From NCBI GenBank assembly GCA_964059195.1, contig CAXKWD010000014.1, forward strand, positions 1,674,001 through 1,738,000: a stretch of 64,000 nucleotides of DNA, read 5' to 3'. Both the position numbers and the translations under genes were made by a program. This DNA comes from Ectobius pallidus. Its lineage: Eukaryota; Arthropoda; Insecta; Blattodea; Ectobiidae. Positions 50,595-62,847 of this stretch are shown piece after piece. The notes under the pieces are model-generated. The model saw nothing but the letters and a program-made list of their open reading frames with translations. It was not told the origin of the DNA and did no database searches. Each line of letters starts with the position of its first letter. Position 1 is the stretch's first letter.

Positions 50595-52751
50595 TGCCTA
50601 GCAATTAAGTTTTAAAACAACTGACTCTTTCTTAGCAATGACATTTTGAACAACAAACTGTAGCTTAGCAATGCCATCTCCAAATACGAAACTGTTGCCT
50701 AGCAATGTCATCTATAACGAATAGTTTTTAATCCTTCAATTATCAATAGATACAATGAAAATATCGGTGATATGCTAATGTCAAAACATGGGTTGTAAAT
50801 TTTACTTTAATAGAAAGAATACTGTTGCCTAGCAATGAGTTTTAAAACACGAAAGTGTTGCCAAGCAATGCCATTTTAAACCGGAAACTGTTGCCTAGCA
50901 ATGCCATCAAAAAGAACTGTTGTTTAGCAAAGTCATTTTTAAACACAATATTGCTACCTATTATAAACTTTTAAAAAATATACTGTTGCGTAGCAATGTC
51001 AATATCAGACACAAATCTTTTACCTTTCAATGCATTTTTCATGTCGAAACTTTTTCCTAGCAATGTAATTTTTAAATACAATTTGACTGCCTAACAATGT
51101 AATTTTTCTATCACGAAAGTTTTCCCTAGCCATGCCAGTCTAAACCGGAAACTGTTGCCTAGCAATTAAGTTTTAAAACAACTGACTCTTTCTTAGCAAT
51201 GACATTTTGAACAACAAACTGTAGCTTAGCAATGCCATCTCCAAATACGAAACTGTTGCCTAGCAATGTCATCTATAACGAATAGTTTTTAATCCTTCAA
51301 TTATCAATAGATACAATGAAAATATCGGTGATATGCTAATGTCAAAACATGGGTTGTAAATTTTACTTTAATAGAAAGAATACTGTTGGCTAGCAATGAG
51401 TTTTAAAACACGAAAGTGTTGCCAAGCAATGCCATTTTAAACCGGAAACTGTTGCCTAGCAATGCCATCAAAAAGAACTGTTGCTTAGCAATGTAATTTT
51501 AAACACAATATTGCTACCTATTATAAACTTTTAAATAATATACTGTTGCGTAGCAATGTCAATTTCAGACACGAAACTTTACCTTTCAATGAATTTTTGA
51601 AAGTCGAAACTTTTTCCTAGCAATGTAATTTTTAAATACAATTTGACTGCCTAACAATGTAATTTTTCTATCACGAAAGTTTTCCCTAGCCATGCCAGTC
51701 TAAAAGGAAACTGTTGCCTAGCAATGAAGTTTTAAAACACCTGACTGTTGCTTAGCAATGACATTTCGAATTAGAAACTGTAGCTTAGCAATGCCATCTC
51801 CAAATACGAAACTGTTGCCTAGCAATGTCATCTATAAGGAATAGCCTTTAATCCCACAATGATCAATACATACAATGAAAATATCGGTGATATGATAATG
51901 GCATAACAGGGGTTGTAAATTTTTCTTTAATAGAAAAGAATACTGTTGCCTAGCAATGAGTTTTAAAACACGAAAGTGTTGCCTAGCAATGCCATTTTAA
52001 ACCGCAAACTGTTGCCTAGCAATGCCATCAAAAAGAAATGTTGATTAGCAAAGTCATTTTTAAACACAATATTGCTACCTATTAAAAACTTTTAAAAAAT
52101 ATACTGTTGCGTAGCAATGTCAATATCAGACACAAATCTTTTACCTTTCAATGCATTTTTCATGTCGAGACTTTTTCCTAGCAATGTAATTTTTAAAGAC
52201 CATTTGGCTGCTTAACAATGTAATTTTTCTATGACGAAAGTTTTGCCTAGCCATGCCAGTCTAAACCGGAAACTGCTGCCTAGCAATTAAGTTTTAAAAC
52301 AACTGACTCTTGCTTAGCAATGACATTTTGAACATGAAACTGTAGCTTAGCAATGCCATCTCCAAATACGAAACTGTTGCCTAGCAATGGCATCTATAAG
52401 GAATGGTTTTTAATCCTTCAATGATCAATACATACAATGAAAATATCGGTGATATGCTAATGTCAAAACATGGGTTGTAAATTTTACTTTAATAGAAAGA
52501 ATACTGTTGCCTAGCAATTAGTTTTAAAACACGAAAGTGTTGCCTAGCAATGCCATTTTAAACCGGAAACTGTTGCCTAGCAATGTCCTCAAAAAGAACT
52601 GTTGCTTAGCAATGGCATTTTTAAACACAATATTGCTACCTATTAAAAGCTTTTAAAAAAAGATGCTGTTGCGTAGCAATGTCAATTTCTGACACGAAAC
52701 CTTTACCTTTCAATGCATTTTTCAAATTCGAAACTTCTTCCTAGCAATGTA
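49386..52751 (+). repeat. Higher-order cycle 22: A-B-F'-F'-C-G
   Basis: Landmarks are at 49,636, 50,196, 50,757, 51,318, 51,877 and 52,439. Two adjacent F' monomers occur only here; the second copy of the 12.1 kb block begins inside the first of them, at 50,864. Confidence 0.82.
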
Positions 52752-53871
52752 ATTTTTAAAGACAATTTGGCTACCTAAGAATGTAATTTTTCTATCACGA
52801 ATGTTTTGCCTAGCCATGCCAGTCTAAACCGGAAACTGTTGCCTAGCAATGAAGTTTTATAACACCTGACTGTTGCTTAGCAATGACATTTTGAATAAGA
52901 AACTGTAGCTTAGCAATGGCATCTCCAAATACGAAACTGTTGCCTAGCAATGTCTTCTATAAGGAATAGCCTTTAATCCCTCAATGATCAATACATACAA
53001 TGAAAATATCGGTGATATGCTAATGGCATAACAGGGGTTGTAAGTTTTTCCTTAATAGAAAAGAATACTGTTGCCTAGCAATGAGTTTTAAAACACGAAA
53101 GTGTTGCCTAGCAATGCCATTTTAAACCGGAAACTGTTGCCTAGCAATGCCATCAAAAAGAACTGTTGTTTATCAAAGTCATTTTTAAACAATATTGCTA
53201 CCTATTATAAACTTTTAAAAAATATACTGTTGCGTAGCAATGTCAATATCAGACACAAATCTTTTACCTTTCAATGCATTTTTCATGTCGAAACTTTTTC
53301 CTAGCAATGTAATTTTTAAAGACAATTTGGCTGCCTAACAATGTAATTTTTCTATCAGGAAAGGTTTGCCTAGCAATCCCAGTCTAAACCGGAAACTGTT
53401 GCCTAGCAATTAAGTTTTAAAACAGCTGACTCTTGCTTAGCAATGACATTTTGAACATGAAACTGTAGCTTAGCAATGCCATCTCCAAATACGAAACTGT
53501 TGCCAGCAATGTCTTCTATAAGGAAAAGTTTTTGATCCTTCAATGATCAATACATACAATGAAAATATCGGTGATATGCTAATGTCAAAACATGGGTTGT
53601 AAATTTTACTTTAATAGAAAGAATACTGTTGCCTAGCATTGAGTTTTAAAACACGAAAGTGTTGCCTAGCAATGCCATTTTAAACCGGAAACTGTTGCCT
53701 AGCAATGCCATCAAAAAGAACTGTTGCTTAGCAATGTAATTTTAAACACAATATTGCTACCTATTATAAACTTTTAAATAATATACTGTTGCGTAGCAAT
53801 GTCAATTTCTGACACGAAACCTTTACCTTTCAATGCATTTTTCAAATTCGAAACTTCTTCCTAGCAATGTA
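52752..53871 (+). repeat. Higher-order cycle 23: A-B dimer only
   Basis: Landmarks are at 53,002 and 53,561. It repeats cycle 16 except for a private 2-bp deletion giving taaacaatattg near 53,188. Confidence 0.83.
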
Positions 53872-55555
53872 ATTTTTAAAGACAATTTGGCTACCTAAGA
53901 ATGTAATTTTTCTATCACGAATGTTTTGCCTAGCCATGCCAGTCTAAACCGGAAACTGTTGCCTAGCAATGAAGTTTTATAACACCTGACTGTTGCTTAG
54001 CAATGACATTTTGAATAAGAAACTGTAGCTTAGCAATGGCATCTCCAAATACGAAACTGTTGCCTAGCAATGTCTTCTATAAGGAATAGCCTTTAATCCC
54101 TCAATGATCAATACATACAATGAAAATATCGGTGATATGCTAATGGCATAACAGGGGTTGTAAGTTTTTCCTTAATAGAAAAGAATACTGTTGCCTAGCA
54201 ATGAGTTTTAAAACACGAAAGTGTTGCCTAGCAATGCCATTTTAAACCGGAAACTGTTGCCTAGCAATGCCATCAAAAAGAACTGTTGTTTATCAAAGTC
54301 ATTTTTAAACACAATATTGCTACCTATTATAAACTTTTAAAAAATATACTGTTGCGTAGCAATGTCAATATCAGACACAAATCTTTTACCTTTCAATGCA
54401 TTTTTCATGTCGAAACTTTTTCCTAGCAATGTAATTTTTAAAGACAATTTGGCTGCCTAACAATGTAATTTTTCTATCAGGAAAGGTTTGCCTAGCAATC
54501 CCAGTCAAAACCGGAAACTTTTGCCTAGCAATTAAGTTTTAAAACAGCTGACTCTTGCTTAGCAATGACATTTTGAACATGAAACTGTAGCTTAGCAATG
54601 CCATCTCCAAATACGAAACTTTTGCCTAGCAATGTCTTCTATAAGGAAAAGTTTTTGATCCTTCAATGATCAATACATACAATGAAAATATCGGTGATAT
54701 GCTAATGTCAAAACATGGGTTGTAAATTTTACTTTAATAGAAAGAATACTGTTGCCTAGCAATGAGTTTTAAAACACGAAAGTGTTGCCTAGCAATGCCA
54801 TTTTAAACCGGAAACTGTTGCCTAGCAATGCCATCAAAAAGAACTGTTGCTTAGCAATGTAATTTTAAACACAATATTGCTACCTATTATAAACTTTTAA
54901 ATAATATACTGTTGCGTAGCAATGTCAATTTCAGACACGAAACTTTACCTTTCAATGCATTTTTGAAAGTCGAAACTTTTTCCTAGCAATGTAATTTTTA
55001 AATACAATTTGACTGCCTAACAATGTAATTTTTCTATCACGAAAGTTTTCCCTAGCCATGCCAGTCTAAAAGGAAATTGTAGCCTAGCAATGAAGTTTTA
55101 AAACACCTGACTGTTGCTTAGCAATGACATTTTGAACAAGAAACTGTTGCTTAGCAATGACATCTCCAAATACGAAACTGTTGCCTAGCAATGTCATCTA
55201 TAAGGAATAGTTTTTTATCCTTCAATGATCAATAGATACAATGAAAATATCGGTGATATGGTAATGTCAAACCATGGGTTGTAAATTTTACTTTAATAGA
55301 AAGAATACTGTTGCCTAGCAATGAGTTTTAAAACACGAAAGTGTTGCCGAGCAATGCCATTTTAAACCGGAAACTGTTGCCTAGCAATGTCCTCAAAAAG
55401 AACTGTTGCTTAGCAATGGCATTTTTAAACACAATATTGCTACCTATTAAAAGCTTTTAAAAAAAGATACTGTTGCGTAGCAATGTCAATTTCTGACACG
55501 AAACCTTTACCTTTCAATGCATTTTTCAAATTCGAAACTTCTTCCTAGCAATGTA
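53872..55555 (+). repeat. Higher-order cycle 24: A-B-D
   Basis: Landmarks are at 54,122, 54,684 and 55,243. It repeats cycle 17, including its intact-cctagcaatg B and its ttttttatcc D. Confidence 0.83.
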
Positions 55556-57798
55556 ATTTTTAAAGACAATTTGGCTACCTAAGAGTGTAATTTTTCTATC
55601 ACGAATGTTTTGCCTAGCCATGCCAGTCTAAACCGGAAACTGTTGCCTAGCAATGAAGTTTTATAACACCTGACTGTTGCTTAGCAATGACATTTTGAAT
55701 AAGAAACTGTAGCTTAGCAATGGCATCTCAAAATACGAAACTGTTGCCTAGCAATGTCTTCTATAAGGAATAGCCTTTAATCCCTCAATGATCAATACAT
55801 ACAATGAAAATATCGGTGATATGCTAATGGCATAACAGGGGTTGTAAGTTTTTCCTTAATAGAAAAGAATACTGTTGCCTAGCAATGAGTTTTAAAACAC
55901 GAAAGTGTTGCCTAGCAATGCCATTTTAAACCGGAAACTGTTGCCTAGCAATGCCATCAAAAAGAACTGTTGTTTAGCAAAGTCATTTTTAAACACAATA
56001 TTGCTACCTATTATAAACTTTAAAAAAATATACTTTTGCGTAGCAATGTCAATATCAGACACAAATCTTTTACCTTTCAATGCATTTTTCATGTCGAAAC
56101 TTTTTCCTAGCAATGTAATTTTTAAAGACAATTTGGCTGCCTAACAATGTAATTTTTCTATCAGGAAAGGTTTGCCTAGCAATCCCAGTCTAAACCGGAA
56201 ACTTTTGCCTAGCAATTAAGTTTTAAAACAGCTGACTCTTGCTTAGCAATGACATTTTGAACACGAAAGTGTAGCTTAGCAATGCCATCTCCAAATACGA
56301 AACTGTTGCCAGCAATGTCTTCTATAAGGAAAAGTTTTTGATCCTTCAATGATCAATACATACAATGAAAATATCGGTGATATGCTAATGTCAAAACATG
56401 GGTTGTAAATTTTACTTTAATAGAAAGAATACTGTTGCCTAGCATTGAGTTTTAAAACACGAAAGTGTTGCCTAGCAATGCCATTTTAAACCGGAAAGTG
56501 TTGCCTAGCAATGCCATCAAAAAGAACTGTTGCTTAGCAATGTAATTTTAAACACAATATTGCTACCTATTATAAACTTTTAAATAATATACTGTTGCGT
56601 AGCAATGTCAATTTCAGACACGAAACTTTACCTTTCAATGCATTTTTGAAAGTCGAAACTTTTTCCTAGCAATGTAATTTTTAAATACAATTTGACTGCC
56701 TAACAATGTAATTTTTCTATCACGAAAGTTTTCCCTAGCCATGCCAGTCTAAAAGGAAACTGTAGCCTAGCAATGAAGTTTTAAAACACCTGACTGTTGC
56801 TTAGCAATGACATTTTGAACAAGAAACTGTAGCTTAGCAATGACATCTCCAAATACGAAACTGTTGCCTAGCAATGTCATCTATAAGGAATAGTTTTTTA
56901 TCCTTCAATGATCAATAGATACAATGAAAATATCGGTGATATGGTAATGTCAAACCATGGGTTGTAAATTTTACTTTAATAGAAAGAATACTGTTGCCTA
57001 GCAATGAGTTTTAAAACACGAAAGTGTTGCCTAGCAATGCCATTTTAAACCGCAAACTGTTGCCTAGCAATGTCATCAAAAAGAACTGTTGCTTAGTAAT
57101 GTCATATTTAAACACAATATTGCTACATATTATAAACTTTTAAAAATATACTGTTGTGTAGCAATGTTAATTTCAGACACCAAACTTTTACTTTTCAATG
57201 CATTTTTAAAAGTCTAAACATTTTCCTAGCAATGTAATTTTTAAAGACAATTTGGCTGCTTAACAATGTAATTTTTCTATGACGAAAGTTTTGCCTAGCC
57301 ATGCCAGTCTAAACCAGAAACTGTTGCCTAGCAATTAAGTTTTAAAACAACTGACTCTTGCTTAGCAATGACATTTTGAACAACAAACTGTAGCTTAGCA
57401 ATGCCATCTCCAAATACGAAACTGTTGCCTAGCAATGTCATCTATAACGAATAGTTTTTAATCCTTCAATTATCAATAGATACAATGATAATATCGGTGA
57501 TATGCTAATGTCAAACATGGGTTGTAAATTTTACTTTAATAGAAAGAATACTGTTGCCTAGCAATGAGTTTTAAAACACGAAAGTGTTGCCTAGCAATGC
57601 CATTTTAAACCAGAAACAGTTGCCTAGCAATGTCATCAAAAAGAACTGTTGCTTAGCAATGTCATTTTTGAACACAATATTGCTACCTATTAAAAGCTTT
57701 TAAAAAAAGATACTGTTGCGTAGCAATGTCAATTTCTGACACGAAACCTTTACCTTTCAATGCATTTTCCCAAGTAGAAACTTCTTCCTAGCAACGTA
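55556..57798 (+). repeat. Higher-order cycle 25: A-B-(D/E mosaic)-F
   Basis: Landmarks are at 55,806, 56,367, 56,926 and 57,487. It repeats cycle 18 except that the third monomer has a D-type patch around 56,842-56,973. The landmark of F is mutated (gataatatc). Confidence 0.83.
56842..56973 (+). other. Probable gene-conversion tract: D sequence inside an E monomer
   Basis: In the 12.1 kb block, the monomer with landmark 38,973 is pure E. Its partner at 56,926 is E-like on both sides (gaaactgtagcc before, ccgcaaactg and gcttagtaatg after), but between about 56,842 and 56,973 it carries D variants: caatgacatctcc, ttttttatcc, caatagatac, ggtaatgtcaaacc and ttttacttt. The ttttttatcc form is otherwise found only in the D copies at 37,290 and 55,243. 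The offset to copy 1 does not change, so the patch is length-neutral. The outer limits are about 56,831 and 57,031. Confidence 0.75.
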
Positions 57799-59482
57799 AT
57801 TTTTAAAGACAATTTGGCTACCTAAGAATGTAATTTTTCTATCACGAATGTTTTGCCTAGCCATGCCAGTCTAACCCGGAAACTGTTGCCTAGCAATGAA
57901 GTTTTATAACACCTGACTGTTGCTTAGCAATGACATTTTGAATAAGAAACTGTAGCTTAGCAATGGCATCTCCAAATACGAAACTGTTGCCTAGCAATGT
58001 CTTCTATAAGGAATAGCCTTTAATCCCTCAATGATCAATACATACAATGAAAATATCGGTGATATGCTAATGGCATAACAGGGGTTGTAAGTTTTTCCTT
58101 AATAGAAAAGAATACTGTTGCCTAGCAATGAGTTTTAAAACACGAAAGTGTTGCCTAGCAATGCCATTTTAAACCGGAAACTGTTGCCTAGCAATGCCAT
58201 CAAAAAGAACTGTTGTTTAGCAAAGTCATTTTTAAACACAATATTGCTACCTATTATAAACTTTTAAAAAATATACTGTTGCGTAGCAATGTCAATATCA
58301 GACACAAATCTTTTACCTTTCAATGCATTTTTTATGTCGAAACTTTTTCCTAGCAATGTAATTTTTAAAGACAATTTGGCTGCCTAACAATGTAATTTTT
58401 CTATCAGGAAAGGTTTGCCTAGCAATCCCAGTCTAAACCGGAAACTGTTGCCTAGCAATTAAGTTTTAAAACAGCTGACTCTTGCTTAGCAATGACATTT
58501 TGAACATGAAACTGTAGCTTAGCAATGCCATCTCTAAATACGAAACTGTTGCCAGCAATGTCTTCTATAAGGAAAGGTTTTTGATCCTTCAATGATCAAT
58601 ACATACAATGAAAATATCGGTGATATGCTAATGTCAAAACATGGGTTGTAAATTTTACTTTAATAGAAAGAATACTGTTGCCTAGCATTGAGTTTTAAAA
58701 CACAAAGTGTTGCCTAGCAATGCCATTTTAAACCGGAAACTGTTGCCTAGCAATGCCATCAAAAAGAACTGTTGCTTAGCAATGTAATTTTAAACACAAT
58801 ATTGCTACCTATTATAAACTTTTAAATAATATACTGTTGCGTAGCAATGTCAATTTCTGACACGAAACCTTTAAATTTCAATGCATTTTCCCAAGTAGAA
58901 ACTTCTTCCTAGCAATGTAATTTTTAAAGACAATTTGGCTGCCTATCAACGTAATTTTTCTATCACGAATGTTTTTCCTAGCCATGCCAGTCTAAACCGG
59001 AAACTGTAGCCTAGCAATGAAGTTTTAAAACACCTGACTGTTGCTTAGCAATGACATTTTGAACAACAAACTGTAGCTTAGCAATGCCATCTCCAAATAC
59101 GAAACTGTTGCCTAGCAATGTCATCTATAAGGAATAGTTTTTAATCCTTCAATGATCAATACATACAATGAAAATATCGGTGATATGCTAATGTCAAAAC
59201 ATGGGTTATAAATTTTACTTTAATAGAAAGAATACTGTTGCCTAGCAATTAGTTTTAAAACACGAAAGTGTTGCCTAGCAATGCCATTTTAAACCGGAAA
59301 CTGTTGCCTAGCAATGTCCTCAAAAAGAACTGTTGCTTAGCAATGGCATTTTTAAACACAATATTGCTACCTATTAAAAGCTTTTAAAAAAAGATACTGT
59401 TGCGTAGCAATGTCAATTTCTGACACGAAACCTTTACCTTTCAATGCATTTTTCAAATTCGAAACTTCTTCCTAGCAATGTA
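57799..59482 (+). repeat. Higher-order cycle 26: A-B-G
   Basis: Landmarks are at 58,049, 58,610 and 59,170. It repeats cycle 19 with all three of its rare markers (aacacaaagtg, taaatttcaatg, gggttataaat). Confidence 0.84.
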
Positions 59483-62400
59483 ATTTTTAAAGACAATTTG
59501 GCTACCTAAGAATGTAATTTTTCTATCACGAATGTTTTGCCTAGCCATGCCAGTCTAAACCGGAAACTGTTGCCTAGCAATGAAGTTTTATAACACCTGA
59601 CTGTTGCTTAGCAATGACATTTTGAATAAGAAACTGTAGCTTAGCAATGGCATCTCCATATACGAAACTGTTGCCTAGCAATGTCTTCTATAAGGAATAG
59701 CCTTTAATCCCTCAATGATCAATACATACAATGAAAATATCGGTGATATGCTAATGGCATAACAGGGGTTGTAAGTGTTTCCTTAATAGAAAAGAATACT
59801 GTTGCCTAGCAATGAGTTTTAAAACACGAAAGTTTTGCCTAGCAATGCCATTTTAAACCGCAAACTGTTGCCTAGCAATGCCATCAAAAAGAACTGTTGT
59901 TTAGCAAAGTCATTTTTAAACACAATATTGCTACCTATTATAAACTTTAAAAAAATATACTGTTGCGTAGCAATGTCAATATCAGACACAAATCTTTTAC
60001 CTTTCAATGCATTTTTCATGTCGAAACTTTTTCCTAGCAATGTAATTTTTAAAGACAATTTGGCTGCCTAACAATGTAATTTTTCTATCAGGAAAGGTTT
60101 GCCTAGCAATCCCAGTCTAAACCGGAAACTGTTGCCTAGCAATTAAGTTTTAAAACAGCTGACTCTTGCTTAGCAATGACATTTTGAACATGAAACTGTA
60201 GCTTAGCAATGCCATCTCCAAATACGAAACTGTTGCCAGCAATGTCTTCTATAAGGAAAAGTTTTTGATCCTTCAATGATCAATACATACAATGAAAATA
60301 TCGGTGATATGCTAGTGTCAAAACATGGGTTGTAAATTTTACTTTAATAGAAAGAATACTGTTGCCTAGCATTGAGTTTTAAAACACGAAAGTGTTGCCA
60401 AGCAATGCCATTTTAAACCGGAAACTGTTGCCTAGCAATGCCATCAAAAAGAACTGTTGCTTAGCAATGTAATTTTAAACACAATATTGCTACCTATTAT
60501 ATACTTTTAAATAATATACTGTTGCGTAGCAATGTCAATTTCAGACACGAAACTTTACCTTTCAATGCATTTATGACAGTCGAAACTTTTTCCTAGCAAT
60601 GTAATTTTTAAATACAATTTGACTGCCTAACAATGTAATTTTTCTGTCACGAAAGTTTTCCCTAGCCATGCCAGTCTAAAAAGAAACTGTAGCCTAGCAA
60701 TGAAGTTTTAAAACACCTGACTGTTGCTTAGCAATGACATTTTGAACAAGAAACTGTAGCTTAGCAATGCCATCTCCAAATACGAAACTGTTGCCTAGCA
60801 ATGTCATCTATAAGGAATAGTTTTTAATCCCTCAATGATCAATACATAAAATGAAAATATCGGTGATATGCTAATGGCAAAACATTGGTTGTAAATTTTG
60901 CTTTAATAGAAAGAATACTGTTGCCTAGCAATTAGTTTTAAAACACGAAAGTGTTGCCTAGCAATGCCATTTTAAACCGCAAACTGTTGCCTAGCAATGT
61001 CATCAAAAAGAACTGTTGCTTAGTAATGTCATTTTTAAACACAATATTGCTACATATTATAAACTTTTAAAAATATACTGTTGTGTAGCAATGTTAATTT
61101 CAGACACCAAACTTTTACTTTTCAATGCATTTTTAAAAGTCTAAACGTTTTCCTAGCAATGTAATTTTTAAAGACAATTTGGCTGCTTAACAATGTAATT
61201 TTTCTATGACGAAAGTTTTGCCTAGCCATGCCAGTCTAAACCGGAAACTGTTGCCTAGCAATTAAGTTTTAAAACAACTGACTCTTTCTTAGCAATGACA
61301 TTTTGAACAACAAACTGTAGCTTAGCAATGCCATCTCCAAATACGAAACTGTTGCCTAGCAATGTCATCTATAACGAATAGTTTTTAATCCTTCAATTAT
61401 CAATAGATACAATGAAAATATCGGTGATATGCTAATGTCAAAACATGGGTTGTAAATTTTACTTTAATAGAAAGAATACTGTTGCCTAGCAATGAGTTTT
61501 AAAACACGAAAGTGTTGCCAAGCAATGCCATTTTAAACCGGAAACTGTTGCCTAGCAATGCCATCAAAAAGAACTGTTGCTTAGCAATGTAATTTTAAAC
61601 ACAATATTGCTACCTATTATAAACTTTTAAATAATATACTGTTGCGTAGCAATGTCAATTTCAGACACGAAACTTTACCTTTCAATGAATTTTTGAAAGT
61701 CGAAACTTTTTCCTAGCAATGTAATTTTTAAATACAATTTGACTGCCTAACAATGTAATTTTTCTATCACGAAAGTTTTCCCTAGCCATGCCAGTCTAAA
61801 AGGAAACTGTTGCCTAGCAATGAAGTTTTAAAACACCTGACTGTTGCTTAGCAATGACATTTCGAATTAGAAACTGTAGCTTAGCAATGCCATCTCCAAA
61901 TACGAAACTGTTGCCTAGCAATGTCATCTATAAGGAATAGCCTTTAATCCCACAATGATCAATACATACAATGAAAATATCGGTGATATGATAATGGCAT
62001 AACAGGGGTTGTAAATTTTTCTTTAATAGAAAAGAATACTGTTGCCTAGCAATGAGTTTTAAAACACGAAAGTGTTGCCTAGCAATGCCATTTTAAACCG
62101 CAAACTGTTGCCTAGCAATGCCATCAAAAAGAAATGTTGATTAGCAAAGTCATTTTTAAACACAATATTGCTACCTATTAAAAACTTTTAAAAAATATAC
62201 TGTTGCGTAGCAATGTCAATATCAGACACAAATCTTTTACCTTTCAATGCATTTTTCATGTCGAGACTTTTTCCTAGCAATGTAATTTTTAAAGACAATT
62301 TGGCTGCTTAAGAATGTAATTTTTCTATGACGAAAGGTTTGCCTAGCCATGCCAGTCTAAACCGGAAACTGCTGCCTAGCAATTAAGTTTTAAAACAACT

Positions 62401-62847
62401 GACTCTTGCTTAGCAATGACATTTTGAACAAGAAACTGTAGCTTAGCAATGCCATCTCCAAATACGAAACTGTTGCCTAGCAAAGTCATCTATAACGAAT
62501 AGTTTTTAATCCTTCAATGATCAATAGATACAATGAAAATATCGGTGATATGCTAATGTCAAAACATGGGTTGTAAATTTTACTTTAATAGAAAGAATAC
62601 TGTTGCCTAGCAATGAGTTTTAAAACACGAAAGTGTTGCCTAGCAATGCCATTTTAAACCAGAAACTGTTGCCTAGCAATGTCATCAAAAAGAACTGTTG
62701 CTTAGCAATGTCATTTTTAAACACAATATTGCTACCTATTAAAAGCTTTTAAAAAAAGATACTGTTGCGTAGCAATGTCAATTTCTGACACGAAACCTTT
62801 ACCTTTCAATGCATTTTTCAAATTCGAAACTTCTTCCTAGCAATGTA
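59483..62847 (+). repeat. Higher-order cycle 27: A-B-E-F'-C-F'
   Basis: Landmarks are at 59,733, 60,294, 60,853, 61,414, 61,973 and 62,535. It repeats the first six monomers of cycle 20, including the rare acataaaatg just before the E landmark. Confidence 0.83.
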
